Source: Bifidobacteriaceae bacterium (GTDB lineage: Bacteria; Actinomycetota; Actinomycetes; Actinomycetales; Bifidobacteriaceae). Taken from it: a stretch of 14,910 nucleotides of DNA. Under the pieces are notes generated by a model. It did not search any database. It worked only from the letters and a program-made list of their open reading frames with translations, and was not told the origin of the DNA. The stretch is from contig JAUMUB010000017.1 in the NCBI GenBank assembly GCA_030530905.1, positions 1-14,910 on the forward strand, in the 5' to 3' direction. Positions 1 to 6,964 of the stretch are shown piece after piece. The translations under genes were made by a program, and so were the position numbers. The stretch's first letter is position 1. Each line of letters starts with the position of its first letter.

Positions 1-69
1 TATTTACGCAATTTAAAACATCTTATAGATATAAATTAATAACATGCTATAAAAAACGACAATAACTTC

Positions 70-101
70 GTGACATGTTCGCAATATTAATTACATACAA
101 T
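70..101 (+). promoter_or_regulatory. Possible promoter of the ABC importer operon
   Basis: A -10-like TACAAT lies at 96-101 and a -35-like GTGACA at 70-75. The spacer is 20 nt, longer than the usual 16-18, so the pairing is weak and the -10 is the better part. The expected start near 108 would leave a leader of about 40 nt before the binding-protein ATG. Bases 1-69 are very AT-rich and hold no gene that I can see. Confidence 0.25.
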
Positions 102-146
102 AAAAATATTCGCCTATTGTACTACTGGTGACTTTTAAGGAGAAAG

Positions 147-1004
147 ATGAACAAGTCCCGTAAAAACATTCTACGTACACTTATCGCTGCAACAACTGTA
201 GCTATTCTTGGTTTTACTGCAGCATGTGGTGCAAGCAGTTCTAACACTTCTAGCAATAGTGACGATATTACTCAACAAACAATCAATCCTGGCACTTTAA
301 CAATTGCAACCGGCGAGCCAGCTTATACTCCATGGGTTATTGATGACAACCCTGCAAGCGGTAAAGGCTATGAGGCTGCTGTTGCTTATGCAGTTGCAGA
401 AAAGCTTGGTTTTAAGAAGAGTCAGGTCAAGTGGACTCGCACCACTTTTGATGCTGCAATTGCTCCAGGCGCAAAAGATTTCGATTTAAATATTCAGCAG
501 TTCTCAATTACAGATGAGCGTAAGAAGGCTGTAGACTTCTCTTCAAGCTACTACAATGCAACCCAGTCTGTGATTGTTAAGAAAGATTCAAAGTATGCTT
601 CTGCTACGAGTATTGCAGATCTTAAGGATGCAACTATTGGTGCAATGGTTGGTTCGACAAGCTATGATTTCGCTAAAAAGTTGATTAAGAGCGATATTCA
701 AACTTTCAACGATAATGCTGTTATCGCTCAAGCTCTTGATTCAAATCAGATTGACGCTCTTGTAGTGGACACTCCTACCGCACAGTATATGGTTCAATCC
801 GATCAGGTAACTGACGGCGTAGTTGTTGGTCAGCTTGCTAACTCTGAAGATCCAAACGGAACCGGTATTGTTCTTCCTAAGAATTCTGCTTTAACTTCTG
901 CAGTAACTAAGGCTGTTAACGAGTTAGATAAAGACGGTACTCTTAAGAAGCTTCAGAACGAGTGGCTTAAAGAATACACTGTTGACGTGCCAACATTAAA
1001 ATAA
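147..1004 (+). CDS. Amino-acid ABC transporter substrate-binding lipoprotein
   Basis: This is the extracytoplasmic solute-binding protein (SBP_bac_3 family) of a polar amino-acid importer. It is anchored to the outer face of the membrane. The signal peptide has a basic start, a hydrophobic core and a lipobox, FTAAC, with Cys27 as the lipidated residue. A Ser/Asn-rich linker follows at about residues 28-48. The two-lobed fold runs from about 50 to 285. The hallmark SITDER stretch (120-125) includes Arg125, equivalent to the Arg that grips the ligand alpha-carboxylate in LAO- and Gln-binding proteins. Asp208 in VVDTPTA fits the acid that binds the ligand amino group. The length of 285 aa is normal for the family. 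The start is supported by AAGGAG at 137-142, four bases before the ATG. Permease and ATPase genes follow. The exact amino acid cannot be read from the sequence. Confidence 0.93.
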   Translation: MNKSRKNILRTLIAATTVAILGFTAACGASSSNTSSNSDDITQQTINPGTLTIATGEPAYTPWVIDDNPASGKGYEAAVAYAVAEKLGFKKSQVKWTRTTFDAAIAPGAKDFDLNIQQFSITDERKKAVDFSSSYYNATQSVIVKKDSKYASATSIADLKDATIGAMVGSTSYDFAKKLIKSDIQTFNDNAVIAQALDSNQIDALVVDTPTAQYMVQSDQVTDGVVVGQLANSEDPNGTGIVLPKNSALTSAVTKAVNELDKDGTLKKLQNEWLKEYTVDVPTLK

Positions 1005-1023
1005 TGTTCAACAATCTGAACAT
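1004..1023 (+). promoter_or_regulatory. Intercistronic hairpin after the binding-protein gene
   Basis: ATGTTCA (1004-1010) pairs with TGAACAT (1017-1023) around a 6-nt loop, starting at the last base of the stop codon. No U-tract follows, so it is not a full terminator. Hairpins here commonly stabilise the upstream message or thin out transcription, giving more binding protein than permease. That role is inferred from position. Confidence 0.45.
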
Positions 1024-1062
1024 AATAAAACATAAATATTAAAAACATTTATACTTAAGAAA

Positions 1063-1926
1063 ATGAGCATGAATCAAACATCTACGCAAAATGTTAGTGA
1101 GATTGAACTTGATCGAATCAAGTATAGGCGTGCTCAAGGTTTGAAATCAGTCGCAATTAGCATCGCAAGTACTTTAGTACTTGTTGGTGCTATTGCGGCT
1201 TTTTTGTTAACTTCGCCTGGTTGGAAACAAGTTCAAGAATCATTTTTCTCACCTGAATATTTTATTAAATCATTCCCTGCAGTTCTTAATGGTCTTTGGG
1301 TAAACGTACAAGTGCTCTTCTTTGCACTGATTGGCGTTGCTATCCTTGGAACATTGCTTGCTGTTGTTCGAATTAGCAAAACACCAGTATTATTCCCATT
1401 GCGTGTTTTATCGCAATTCTATACCACTGTTATGCGTGGTATTCCAATGCTTGTTGTGTTATATGTTATCGGCTTTGGCATTCCTGGCTTGGGAATTTTT
1501 GGACGTATTCCTGCGACAACACTCGGCACTATTGCTGTTATCTTAAGCTATAGCGCGTATGTTGCTGAAGTTCTGCGTGCAGGCTTCCAAGATGTGCATC
1601 CTTCACAGCGTGCTTCTGCGCGTTCTTTAGGACTTACAGCTGGTCAGACTATTCGCATGATCATAATTCCACAAGCATTACGCAAGGTAGCTCCAGCTTT
1701 GATGAACGATTTTATTTCCATGCAAAAAGACGTGGGCTTAATCTCTGTTCTTGGAGCAGTTGACGCTGTTCGAGCAGCACAAATTGATGTTGCCCAAAGC
1801 TACAATTTCACTCCTTATATTGTTACCAGCGTTCTATTCATTCTTATGAGTGTTCCATTTATCCTCCTCAACGATTGGTATGCAGAACGCCTACGTAAGC
1901 GAGAACTTAATGGAGGTGTAGTATGA
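1063..1926 (+). CDS. Amino-acid ABC transporter permease (HisM/GlnP type)
   Basis: This integral membrane subunit forms the translocation channel for the amino acid delivered by the upstream binding protein. A charged cytoplasmic N-terminus (about 1-27) leads to a hydrophobic segment at about 28-50. Further segments lie at about 73-103, 118-142, 152-172 and 240-270. The cytoplasmic coupling loop that docks on the ATPase is at about 182-203 (ARSLGLTAGQ then IIPQ). The loop's usual EAA triplet reads ASA here, while the Gly and Pro are kept. The length of 287 aa suits a His/Glu/Gln/Arg/opine-family permease with an N-terminal extension. No good ribosome-binding site precedes the ATG; a second ATG lies two codons on, at 1069. 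Its end overlaps the ATPase start by four bases (ATGA), which suggests translational coupling. Confidence 0.93.
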   Translation: MSMNQTSTQNVSEIELDRIKYRRAQGLKSVAISIASTLVLVGAIAAFLLTSPGWKQVQESFFSPEYFIKSFPAVLNGLWVNVQVLFFALIGVAILGTLLAVVRISKTPVLFPLRVLSQFYTTVMRGIPMLVVLYVIGFGIPGLGIFGRIPATTLGTIAVILSYSAYVAEVLRAGFQDVHPSQRASARSLGLTAGQTIRMIIIPQALRKVAPALMNDFISMQKDVGLISVLGAVDAVRAAQIDVAQSYNFTPYIVTSVLFILMSVPFILLNDWYAERLRKRELNGGVV

Positions 1927-2669
1927 GCGAACAAAATTCTGCAGTATTACGTATTGAGAATTTGCGTAAATCCTATGGCAAGACTGAAATTTTAAAAGGT
2001 ATCTCTTTTGACATAGCTCAGCATGAGGTGGTTGCTCTACTTGGCCCTTCAGGATCAGGTAAATCTACACTCATGAAATGCGTGAACCTACTTGAACGCG
2101 TTAACGATGGTCAAATCTGGTTAGGTGATACTGATATCACTAATCCTCGCATTAATCAGGATGAGGCACGTTCAAGAATTGGTGTCGTATTCCAGCAGTT
2201 TAACCTATTCCCGCACATGAATGTGCTAAAAAATGTTACTCTTGCAGCAATTAAAGTACATCATTGGGATAAGGACAAAGCGAATGATCGCGCATTAGAG
2301 CTTCTAGACCGTATTGGCATGAAGCATAAAGCAAATGCCTATCCTGATCAGCTTTCAGGCGGTCAGCAACAACGCGTCGCAATTGCTCGTGCTTTAATGA
2401 CAAATCCTGAAATGCTGCTTCTTGATGAAATCACGTCTGCACTTGATCCAATGCTTGTTGGAGAAGTGCTTGACATGGTTAAGGAGCTAAAAGATCAAGG
2501 CACTACCATTCTTATGGCAACGCATGAAATGCATTTCGCCCGAACTGCAGCAGATCGTGTCGTATTGTTACGTAATGGTGTTGTGGCAGAAAATGGTACT
2601 CCAGAAGAGGTTATGGAGAATTCAACAAATCCTGATACGATTGAGTTCTTTAAACACTTTGTGCATTAA
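1923..2669 (+). CDS. Amino-acid ABC transporter ATP-binding protein
   Basis: This cytoplasmic ATPase drives import through the preceding permease. All nucleotide-binding motifs are present in order: Walker A GPSGSGKST (41-49), Q-loop QQFNLFPH (91-98), signature LSGGQQQR (144-151), Walker B LLLDE (165-169), D-loop SALD and the switch His201. The residue after the Walker B Glu is Ile (DEITSALDP) rather than the more usual Pro; this should not abolish activity. The length of 248 aa is typical of the GlnQ/HisP group. The start is fixed by GGAGG at 1912-1916, six bases upstream, and by the ATGA overlap with the permease stop. A strong terminator follows within about 15 bases. Confidence 0.95.
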   Translation: MSEQNSAVLRIENLRKSYGKTEILKGISFDIAQHEVVALLGPSGSGKSTLMKCVNLLERVNDGQIWLGDTDITNPRINQDEARSRIGVVFQQFNLFPHMNVLKNVTLAAIKVHHWDKDKANDRALELLDRIGMKHKANAYPDQLSGGQQQRVAIARALMTNPEMLLLDEITSALDPMLVGEVLDMVKELKDQGTTILMATHEMHFARTAADRVVLLRNGVVAENGTPEEVMENSTNPDTIEFFKHFVH

Positions 2670-2682
2670 AACATAATCAGTA

Positions 2683-2720
2683 AGGGTGTGTTCAAAACTT
2701 CTGAACACACCCTATTTTTT
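2683..2720 (+). terminator. Intrinsic terminator of the ABC importer operon
   Basis: A perfect 11-bp stem, AGGGTGTGTTC (2683-2693) with GAACACACCCT (2703-2713), closes a 9-nt loop. TTTTTT follows at 2715-2720. The U-tract is on the plus-strand side only. It probably does not stop ribF transcripts arriving from the right. Confidence 0.9.
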
Positions 2721-2822
2721 ACCTATTTTATCTAACCTTATCGGATATTGCAGCCAATCGAAACTGCAGCTTATGTTATCATAATGATTACGATTACTTG
2801 TTGTACGCGCGTATAAACAATA

Positions 2823-4007
2823 CTACTCTTGTAACATCTCATCAGTTTGTTGCACATTCCTCTTCAACTCTGCAACCAGCTGCTCAGTATTTTCAAACGC
2901 GATTTGTTGTCGTAAGAATCCTGCAAACTCTAAACGAATTTTATGATTGTACAAATCAATCCACTCATCTTCAATAGCGAAAGCTTCGACTACACGATCA
3001 TGCAAACCAGTTTGCTGATTATATGTAGGCTTCGTGCCAATAGAAATAGCAGCTTTCCAACGGCGGTGAACAGAATTCAAAGGCTTAACTGTGTCAGACT
3101 GCACAGTATCATCAGAGTTCTCTCCTAAATCGACAAGCCACCCTGCATACACTCCATCAACAGGAACGTACCCCTCAACCTGAGTGTCCAAGTTTGCGGT
3201 TGGAAAACCGATTGTCCTACCACGCTGTTCACCATGAACTACAACACCCTCTACAGCATGATATCTGCCAAGAATCTCATTCGCGTCATGTATGCGCGCC
3301 TGAGAAAGCAAGAAGCGCACATAGGACGAACTCCATACTCGCACCTGCTTATTGTCAAAACTTTTAGTCCAAGCACGATACTCAGCTTTACTCATTGTTT
3401 TCACAGGATCAACAGGTTCACCAGCTTCTTTTGGAGCTGTTGGAACAATATCTCGAGGAATACGAATAAGACCAGGGCCAGAATTCTTTACTACCTCAAG
3501 TTCAAACACGCCTGTTGCCTGAGCGAGAAGACTAATAGTATCAATATTGCCACTTTTGTTTGCACCAATTGTTGCATCCTCACCAAGAACAAGCGAGCGC
3601 ATACCCAATTTGCCTACAAGTTGACCTAGGAAGAAACGATACGATTTTGCGGCGAATGCCAGAGTGTATTTCACCACAAAAACATAGTCAAAACCAAATT
3701 TCTGTAATTCATGCAAACGCTGATGTGCGCTAGAAATCTGCTGGCCATCATAATAATCTTCCGGTAGTACTGCATTCTTATGCATTGCAGCATACTCGTG
3801 TACAAGTGATGGCCTTGGGTCAAACATAATCACCACAGAAAAAGCCTTTAACTGCTGTGCCAGCTCAATATTGCGTTGTAGCACAGCTTTATGCCCTAAA
3901 TGAACGCCGTCAAATACGCCAATACTCACCACAGACTTTTTATTATTGCTCAATAATGGCCAGTCAACAATACCGTTCTCATCCGGCTGAATATATGTGA
4001 CTTTCAT
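2823..4007 (-). CDS. ribF: Bifunctional riboflavin kinase / FAD synthetase
   Basis: It phosphorylates riboflavin to FMN and then adenylates FMN to FAD in the cytoplasm. The N-terminal adenylyltransferase domain carries GVFDGVHLGHK, with the nucleotidyl-transfer HLGH at 36-39, and GEDATIGANKSG near 142-153. The C-terminal flavokinase domain carries GRTIGFPTAN (253-262), DGVYAG (274-279) and a Glu (about 331) where the family has its catalytic base. At 394 aa it is longer than the usual 300-330. The extra length lies in a linker around residues 180-215 and a loop around 283-303. The start ATG is preceded by two AAGGA copies, the farther one better spaced. It follows truB after 117 bases, and its last codons lie about 100 bases from the convergent importer operon. 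Confidence 0.95.
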   Translation of the reverse strand: MKVTYIQPDENGIVDWPLLSNNKKSVVSIGVFDGVHLGHKAVLQRNIELAQQLKAFSVVIMFDPRPSLVHEYAAMHKNAVLPEDYYDGQQISSAHQRLHELQKFGFDYVFVVKYTLAFAAKSYRFFLGQLVGKLGMRSLVLGEDATIGANKSGNIDTISLLAQATGVFELEVVKNSGPGLIRIPRDIVPTAPKEAGEPVDPVKTMSKAEYRAWTKSFDNKQVRVWSSSYVRFLLSQARIHDANEILGRYHAVEGVVVHGEQRGRTIGFPTANLDTQVEGYVPVDGVYAGWLVDLGENSDDTVQSDTVKPLNSVHRRWKAAISIGTKPTYNQQTGLHDRVVEAFAIEDEWIDLYNHKIRLEFAGFLRQQIAFENTEQLVAELKRNVQQTDEMLQE

Positions 4008-4038
4008 TCCTTATCCTTATATTAAAAGTACCTACTGC

Positions 4039-4044
4039 ATAATA
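4039..4044 (-). promoter_or_regulatory. Possible -10 element for ribF
   Basis: On the minus strand TATTAT lies about 30 bases before the ribF start, but no good -35 sits 16-18 bases upstream. Two related words, ATACCAG and ATACCGG, lie head to tail 11 bases apart on the plus strand just upstream (4043-4060). A promoter here would let ribF be expressed apart from truB. The evidence is weak. Confidence 0.25.
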
Positions 4045-4124
4045 CCAGTTTCATACCGGAAATGCTACAAAAATATTGTTTTATTACGATTAACACAAAC
4101 ATACTCGCAAACAGTTTAATACAG

Positions 4125-5156
4125 CTAGTTGAACACAACCTCTGGTTTTATCCAACTGCCTGGCATACTTTCACGCATTCTCGCAATCGGCTTATAATGA
4201 TTCACTATTGCTACCACTTCTTGAGTGCCGGTAATCACGGCGATTGTTGGTTCGTGTACATCGGCTTGAACAAACCGTCCCATACGAAGATCAGCAGCCT
4301 CATGCTCACTCACCTCTAATACGGGTAGAATATTCTTTGCACACTCAAACATGGATAACGCTTGCGATGTAGTAGCGTGAGCATTAACAAGCTTTGCTTT
4401 ACTGCGAATTATTTTACTACCGTCAGCATTCGTGAACTCTTTCTCAACACGCTTCGCTTGCAAGCATCGGGTATCATCAACGTTCATAGAGCCAATACTT
4501 ACTCTTCTCAAACGTGTCACATAAGCGCCCGTATTCAACAATGTGCCCATATCTCTTGCGAGCGCACGAATATAAGTTCCACTTGAACAATGCACGAGAA
4601 CGTCACAATCAATATATTGAGCCTGTTCTTCTCGCACCAGAGATACTGATAGCAAATCATATTCAAAAATGGTTATTTTACGAGCCTGTAAATCAACTTG
4701 TTTACCCTCTCGAGCTAAATCGTAGGCGCGCTTACCCTGAACTTTAATGGCTGAAAAAGTGTTAGGCACTTGCATAATATCTCCCATGAATTTCTGAGAG
4801 ATACTTTCCTTTAAGTCACGCTCAAACTCTTCCACATGTTGCACATAATATTGCAATTTTTCAACACTGCTTTTATCTAAGGCTAAAAAGTCACCTTCAG
4901 CATCATCACTTGTTGTGTTTGCGCCAAATCTGAATGTTGCCTCATATGTTTTATCGTGCGCAATAATGTATTGTAATAGTTTTGTAGCATTACCAAAAGC
5001 AACAATAAGTAATCCTGTTGCCATTGGGTCAAGAGTGCCTGCGTGACCGACTTTCTTCATATGTAGCGCGGAACGTGTTGCGGCAACAATGTCATGACTA
5101 GTAACACCTTGCGGCTTGTCAATCAGAAGAATACCTGAGCTTTGCTTTTGTGACAC
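4125..5156 (-). CDS. truB: tRNA pseudouridine(55) synthase TruB
   Basis: It converts uridine 55 of the T-loop of elongator tRNAs to pseudouridine. The N-terminal GILLIDKPQGVTSHD (8-22) and the catalytic block VGHAGTLDPMATGLL (36-50) are classic, with Asp43 the nucleophile. SAIKVQGKRAYDLAREG (about 135-151) and SSGTYIRALARDMG (about 201-214) complete the active site. A C-terminal RNA-binding domain follows to residue 343; the protein is slightly longer than the typical 300. The start is GTG at 5154-5156, with AAAGGA five bases upstream. It lies 17 bases after rbfA, so the two are almost surely one transcript. Confidence 0.95.
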   Translation of the reverse strand: MSQKQSSGILLIDKPQGVTSHDIVAATRSALHMKKVGHAGTLDPMATGLLIVAFGNATKLLQYIIAHDKTYEATFRFGANTTSDDAEGDFLALDKSSVEKLQYYVQHVEEFERDLKESISQKFMGDIMQVPNTFSAIKVQGKRAYDLAREGKQVDLQARKITIFEYDLLSVSLVREEQAQYIDCDVLVHCSSGTYIRALARDMGTLLNTGAYVTRLRRVSIGSMNVDDTRCLQAKRVEKEFTNADGSKIIRSKAKLVNAHATTSQALSMFECAKNILPVLEVSEHEAADLRMGRFVQADVHEPTIAVITGTQEVVAIVNHYKPIARMRESMPGSWIKPEVVFN

Positions 5157-5173
5157 TAGAATCCTTTACAGAA

Positions 5174-5689
5174 CTAATCTAATTCTTCGTATGAGTCCTC
5201 ATAATCATCATATGAAGATTCCGTATCATCAGACTCTAAATCCTCACCATCTTCAGGCTCATCATGCTTATAAGGATCCGTGTCACCCGCATATTGTGCA
5301 TTCGCACGTGATTTAGCAAGCTCTTCATCGCGTTTACGAACCATAACAAGAATATCTTCGATTTCTGTTGCCTCACCTGGAACATCATCGTAAACGAAAT
5401 GCAACTGCGGCGTTAAACGCAGACCAGCTTTAGTTCCAACTAGCGTACGTAAACGACCTTTTGCCTGTTCTAACGCTTGCTTCGCGCGATTACGCTCGCC
5501 ATCTTCTCTACCCTCATGACCTAGTTGCGTCCAGAAGATTCGCGCATGTTGCAAATCATTGGTTACACGAACTTCAGTAATCGTCACATTTTTTAAACGT
5601 TTATCATGCAAATGTGTTTCTATAGATGATGCAATAACGCGTTGAATAAGCGCTGCAATACGAGCTGCACGTGGATTAGTTCCTGCCAC
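5174..5689 (-). CDS. rbfA: 30S ribosome-binding factor RbfA with acidic tail
   Basis: It helps 30S subunit maturation, acting on the 5' region of 16S rRNA, and is needed for cold growth in model bacteria. The single KH-like domain fills residues 1 to about 125: NPRAARIAALIQRVIAS near the start, then VTNDLQHARIFWT, and RLTPQLHFVYDD (91-102). Most homologues end near 120-135. Here a 36-residue tail (136-171) holds 19 Asp or Glu and four Tyr and is probably disordered. The start is GTG at 5687-5689 with AAAGGA five bases upstream. That ribosome-binding site lies inside a small inverted repeat. truB follows after 17 bases. Normally infB lies directly upstream; here a reductase gene intervenes. 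Confidence 0.93.
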   Translation of the reverse strand: MAGTNPRAARIAALIQRVIASSIETHLHDKRLKNVTITEVRVTNDLQHARIFWTQLGHEGREDGERNRAKQALEQAKGRLRTLVGTKAGLRLTPQLHFVYDDVPGEATEIEDILVMVRKRDEELAKSRANAQYAGDTDPYKHDEPEDGEDLESDDTESSYDDYEDSYEELD

Positions 5690-5694
5690 AAAAA

Positions 5695-5707
5695 TCCTTT
5701 CAAAGGA
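5695..5707 (-). promoter_or_regulatory. rbfA ribosome-binding site within a short inverted repeat
   Basis: On the minus strand TCCTTT, one base, then AAAGGA. The second half is the rbfA Shine-Dalgarno sequence. Folding would leave a tiny 3-nt loop and about five base pairs, so the stability is modest. It could weaken rbfA initiation at low temperature; this is inference only. Confidence 0.3.
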
Positions 5708-5726
5708 AAACTTTTTAAACTCTTAT

Positions 5727-5744
5727 CTAGTATAGCGATACTAG
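5727..5744. repeat. Inverted repeat between the reductase gene and rbfA
   Basis: CTAGTAT (5727-5733) and ATACTAG (5738-5744) flank AGCG. It begins about six bases after the reductase stop. No T-run follows on either strand, so it is a poor terminator. Its arms resemble the palindromes at the reductase promoter (TAGTATATACTA). Confidence 0.5.
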
Positions 5745-5749
5745 GAGAA

Positions 5750-6604
5750 TCAGCCTTCAACAATCATTGATAAAGCTTGTTTTTCTTGTTCTTCATCAGA
5801 GATATCAAAGTAACTTTTATTTTTATTTAAACTATCTATCTTGTTCATCTCATCATCGGATAAAACAAAATCAAAAATATCAGCATTTTCACGAATATGC
5901 TCTGAATTAGTGCTTTTAGGGAAAATAATATGATTATGTTGAATATGCCAGCGAAGAATAACTTGCGCAACAGTTTTATTATGAGCCTGAGCGATTTCTT
6001 CTAACATTGGTAAGTGCAGTAATTCACGGTCACCATGTCCGAGCGGATACCATGATTCAACAGCAATATTGTATGGCTCCATCATGCGCTTAGTTTCGGA
6101 CTGCAACCAGTATGGGTGTAATTCGATCTGATTTATTGATGGCATAATTTCCGCAACATCAATAATTTCTTGTAATTTTGCACCTTCAAAGTTTGATAAG
6201 CCAATCGAACGGATCTTTCCTGCACGTACAGCATCTTCCATCGCCTGATATCCCTCAACATAGTGACCATATGGACGATGTAGTAGTAATAAGTCAAGAT
6301 AATCAGTATCTAATCGTTGTAGCATTTCGTCAATTGCGCGCGGTGCCACGTCAGCGTTAAACTCGTTCACCCAGAGTTTACTGGTAATCCATACTTCCTC
6401 ACGAGCGATACCACTATTTTTAACAGCTCTACCAACACCACGCTCATTACGGTAAATATGTGCTGTGTCGATATGACGGTAGCCTTGAGCTAATGCTTCT
6501 TCTGTTGCTTGTTGCGTAGCATTATCGCCGTCAATACAAAATACGCCAAATCCAAATTGGGGGATTTCTAAACCATCGTTTAAGGTTAGAGTAGGTCCGA
6601 TCAT
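5750..6604 (-). CDS. Aldo/keto reductase, NADPH-type (2,5-diketo-gluconate reductase-like)
   Basis: This is a cytoplasmic (alpha/beta)8-barrel oxidoreductase that reduces aldehydes or ketones with NADPH. The complete catalytic tetrad is present, counted from this start: Asp46 and Tyr51 in HIDTAHIYRNERGVG, Lys76 in ITSKLW and His109 in LLLLHRP. IGLSNF and the cofactor-binding segment IFPKSTNSEHIREN are also typical. The substrate is unknown; the layout fits the broad prokaryotic AKR5-type group. I chose the ATG at 6602-6604 because AGGAG at 6612-6616 lies seven bases before it, and only one base before the alternative ATG at 6608-6610. Length is 284 aa. The gene sits between infB and rbfA, which usually adjoin, and has a terminator upstream and a promoter of its own. 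It may supply readthrough transcription to rbfA-truB. Confidence 0.93.
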   Translation of the reverse strand: MIGPTLTLNDGLEIPQFGFGVFCIDGDNATQQATEEALAQGYRHIDTAHIYRNERGVGRAVKNSGIAREEVWITSKLWVNEFNADVAPRAIDEMLQRLDTDYLDLLLLHRPYGHYVEGYQAMEDAVRAGKIRSIGLSNFEGAKLQEIIDVAEIMPSINQIELHPYWLQSETKRMMEPYNIAVESWYPLGHGDRELLHLPMLEEIAQAHNKTVAQVILRWHIQHNHIIFPKSTNSEHIRENADIFDFVLSDDEMNKIDSLNKNKSYFDISDEEQEKQALSMIVEG

Positions 6605-6611
6605 AAGCATT

Positions 6612-6616
6612 CTCCT
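6612..6616 (-). promoter_or_regulatory. Ribosome-binding site of the reductase gene
   Basis: AGGAG on the minus strand. Seven bases separate it from the ATG at 6604 but only one from the ATG at 6610, so it decides the start in favour of 6604. Confidence 0.7.
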
Positions 6617-6639
6617 ATAAGCTACTTTGCAATATTCGC

Positions 6640-6668
6640 AACATACTAGTATATACTATTTTTATCAA
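6640..6668 (-). promoter_or_regulatory. Reductase gene promoter with palindromic candidate operator
   Basis: On the minus strand a -35 TTGATA (6663-6668) and a -10 TATGTT (6640-6645) are separated by exactly 17 bases. The expected start is near 6633, giving a short leader before AGGAG. Inside the spacer lies a perfect 12-bp palindrome, TAGTATATACTA (6647-6658), overlapped by TACTAGTA (6644-6651). A protein bound there would block RNA polymerase. Confidence 0.5.
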
Positions 6669-6676
6669 ATAATGAT

Positions 6677-6694
6677 GTACTAGGTTATTAGTAC
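6677..6694. repeat. Inverted repeat upstream of the reductase promoter
   Basis: GTACTA (6677-6682) and TAGTAC (6689-6694) flank GGTTAT. Its centre is 33 bp, about three helical turns, from the centre of the palindrome in the promoter spacer. The half-sites share TACTA with that palindrome. This fits a pair of binding sites for one regulator, but no regulator gene is in the window. Confidence 0.4.
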
Positions 6695-6913
6695 CAAGTA
6701 ATTTTCATTTCAACAAACTATTATTCCGATATTATTGTAAATCGTTATTTTACTCGCATATTTTACTTGCCATGATTGTGCGTTACAGTATTTCACATAA
6801 TCCTATATTCAGATATATTAAGCGTACAGCATTATGCAAAACGCCTTCAAATCACAAAATTACACTGCATATAAAAACACTTTTCTAAATAGTTTTAGGC
6901 GCATCCATCTTAC

Positions 6914-6946
6914 AAAAAAGAGGCAAGGTGAAACCTTGTCTCTTTT
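6914..6946 (-). terminator. Intrinsic terminator of infB
   Basis: The RNA stem AAAAGAG-A-CAAGGU pairs with ACCUUG-C-CUCUUUU around a 3-nt loop, with one A.C mismatch. The 3' arm merges into six U (plus-strand A-run 6914-6919). It lies 18 bases after the infB stop. It should separate nusA-infB transcription from the genes to the left. Confidence 0.88.
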
Positions 6947-6964
6947 AAAAATGGTCATGCAAGT

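Larger units (their letters stand above)
6611..6964. other. Intergenic region between infB and the reductase gene
   Basis: These 354 bases hold, from the left: the reductase ribosome-binding site and promoter, an inverted repeat at 6677-6694, about 200 AT-rich bases (6695-6913) in which I see no gene or clear signal, and the infB terminator at 6914-6946. A small plus-strand open frame running into the infB 3' end looks like chance. Confidence 0.6.

Noticed and set aside
3234..3629. 131-aa plus-strand open frame inside ribF
   Set aside because: Antisense shadow of RibF with no family motif and no start signal.
5727..5744. Terminator after the reductase gene
   Set aside because: Only seven AT-rich pairs and no U-tract on either strand; kept as an inverted repeat instead.
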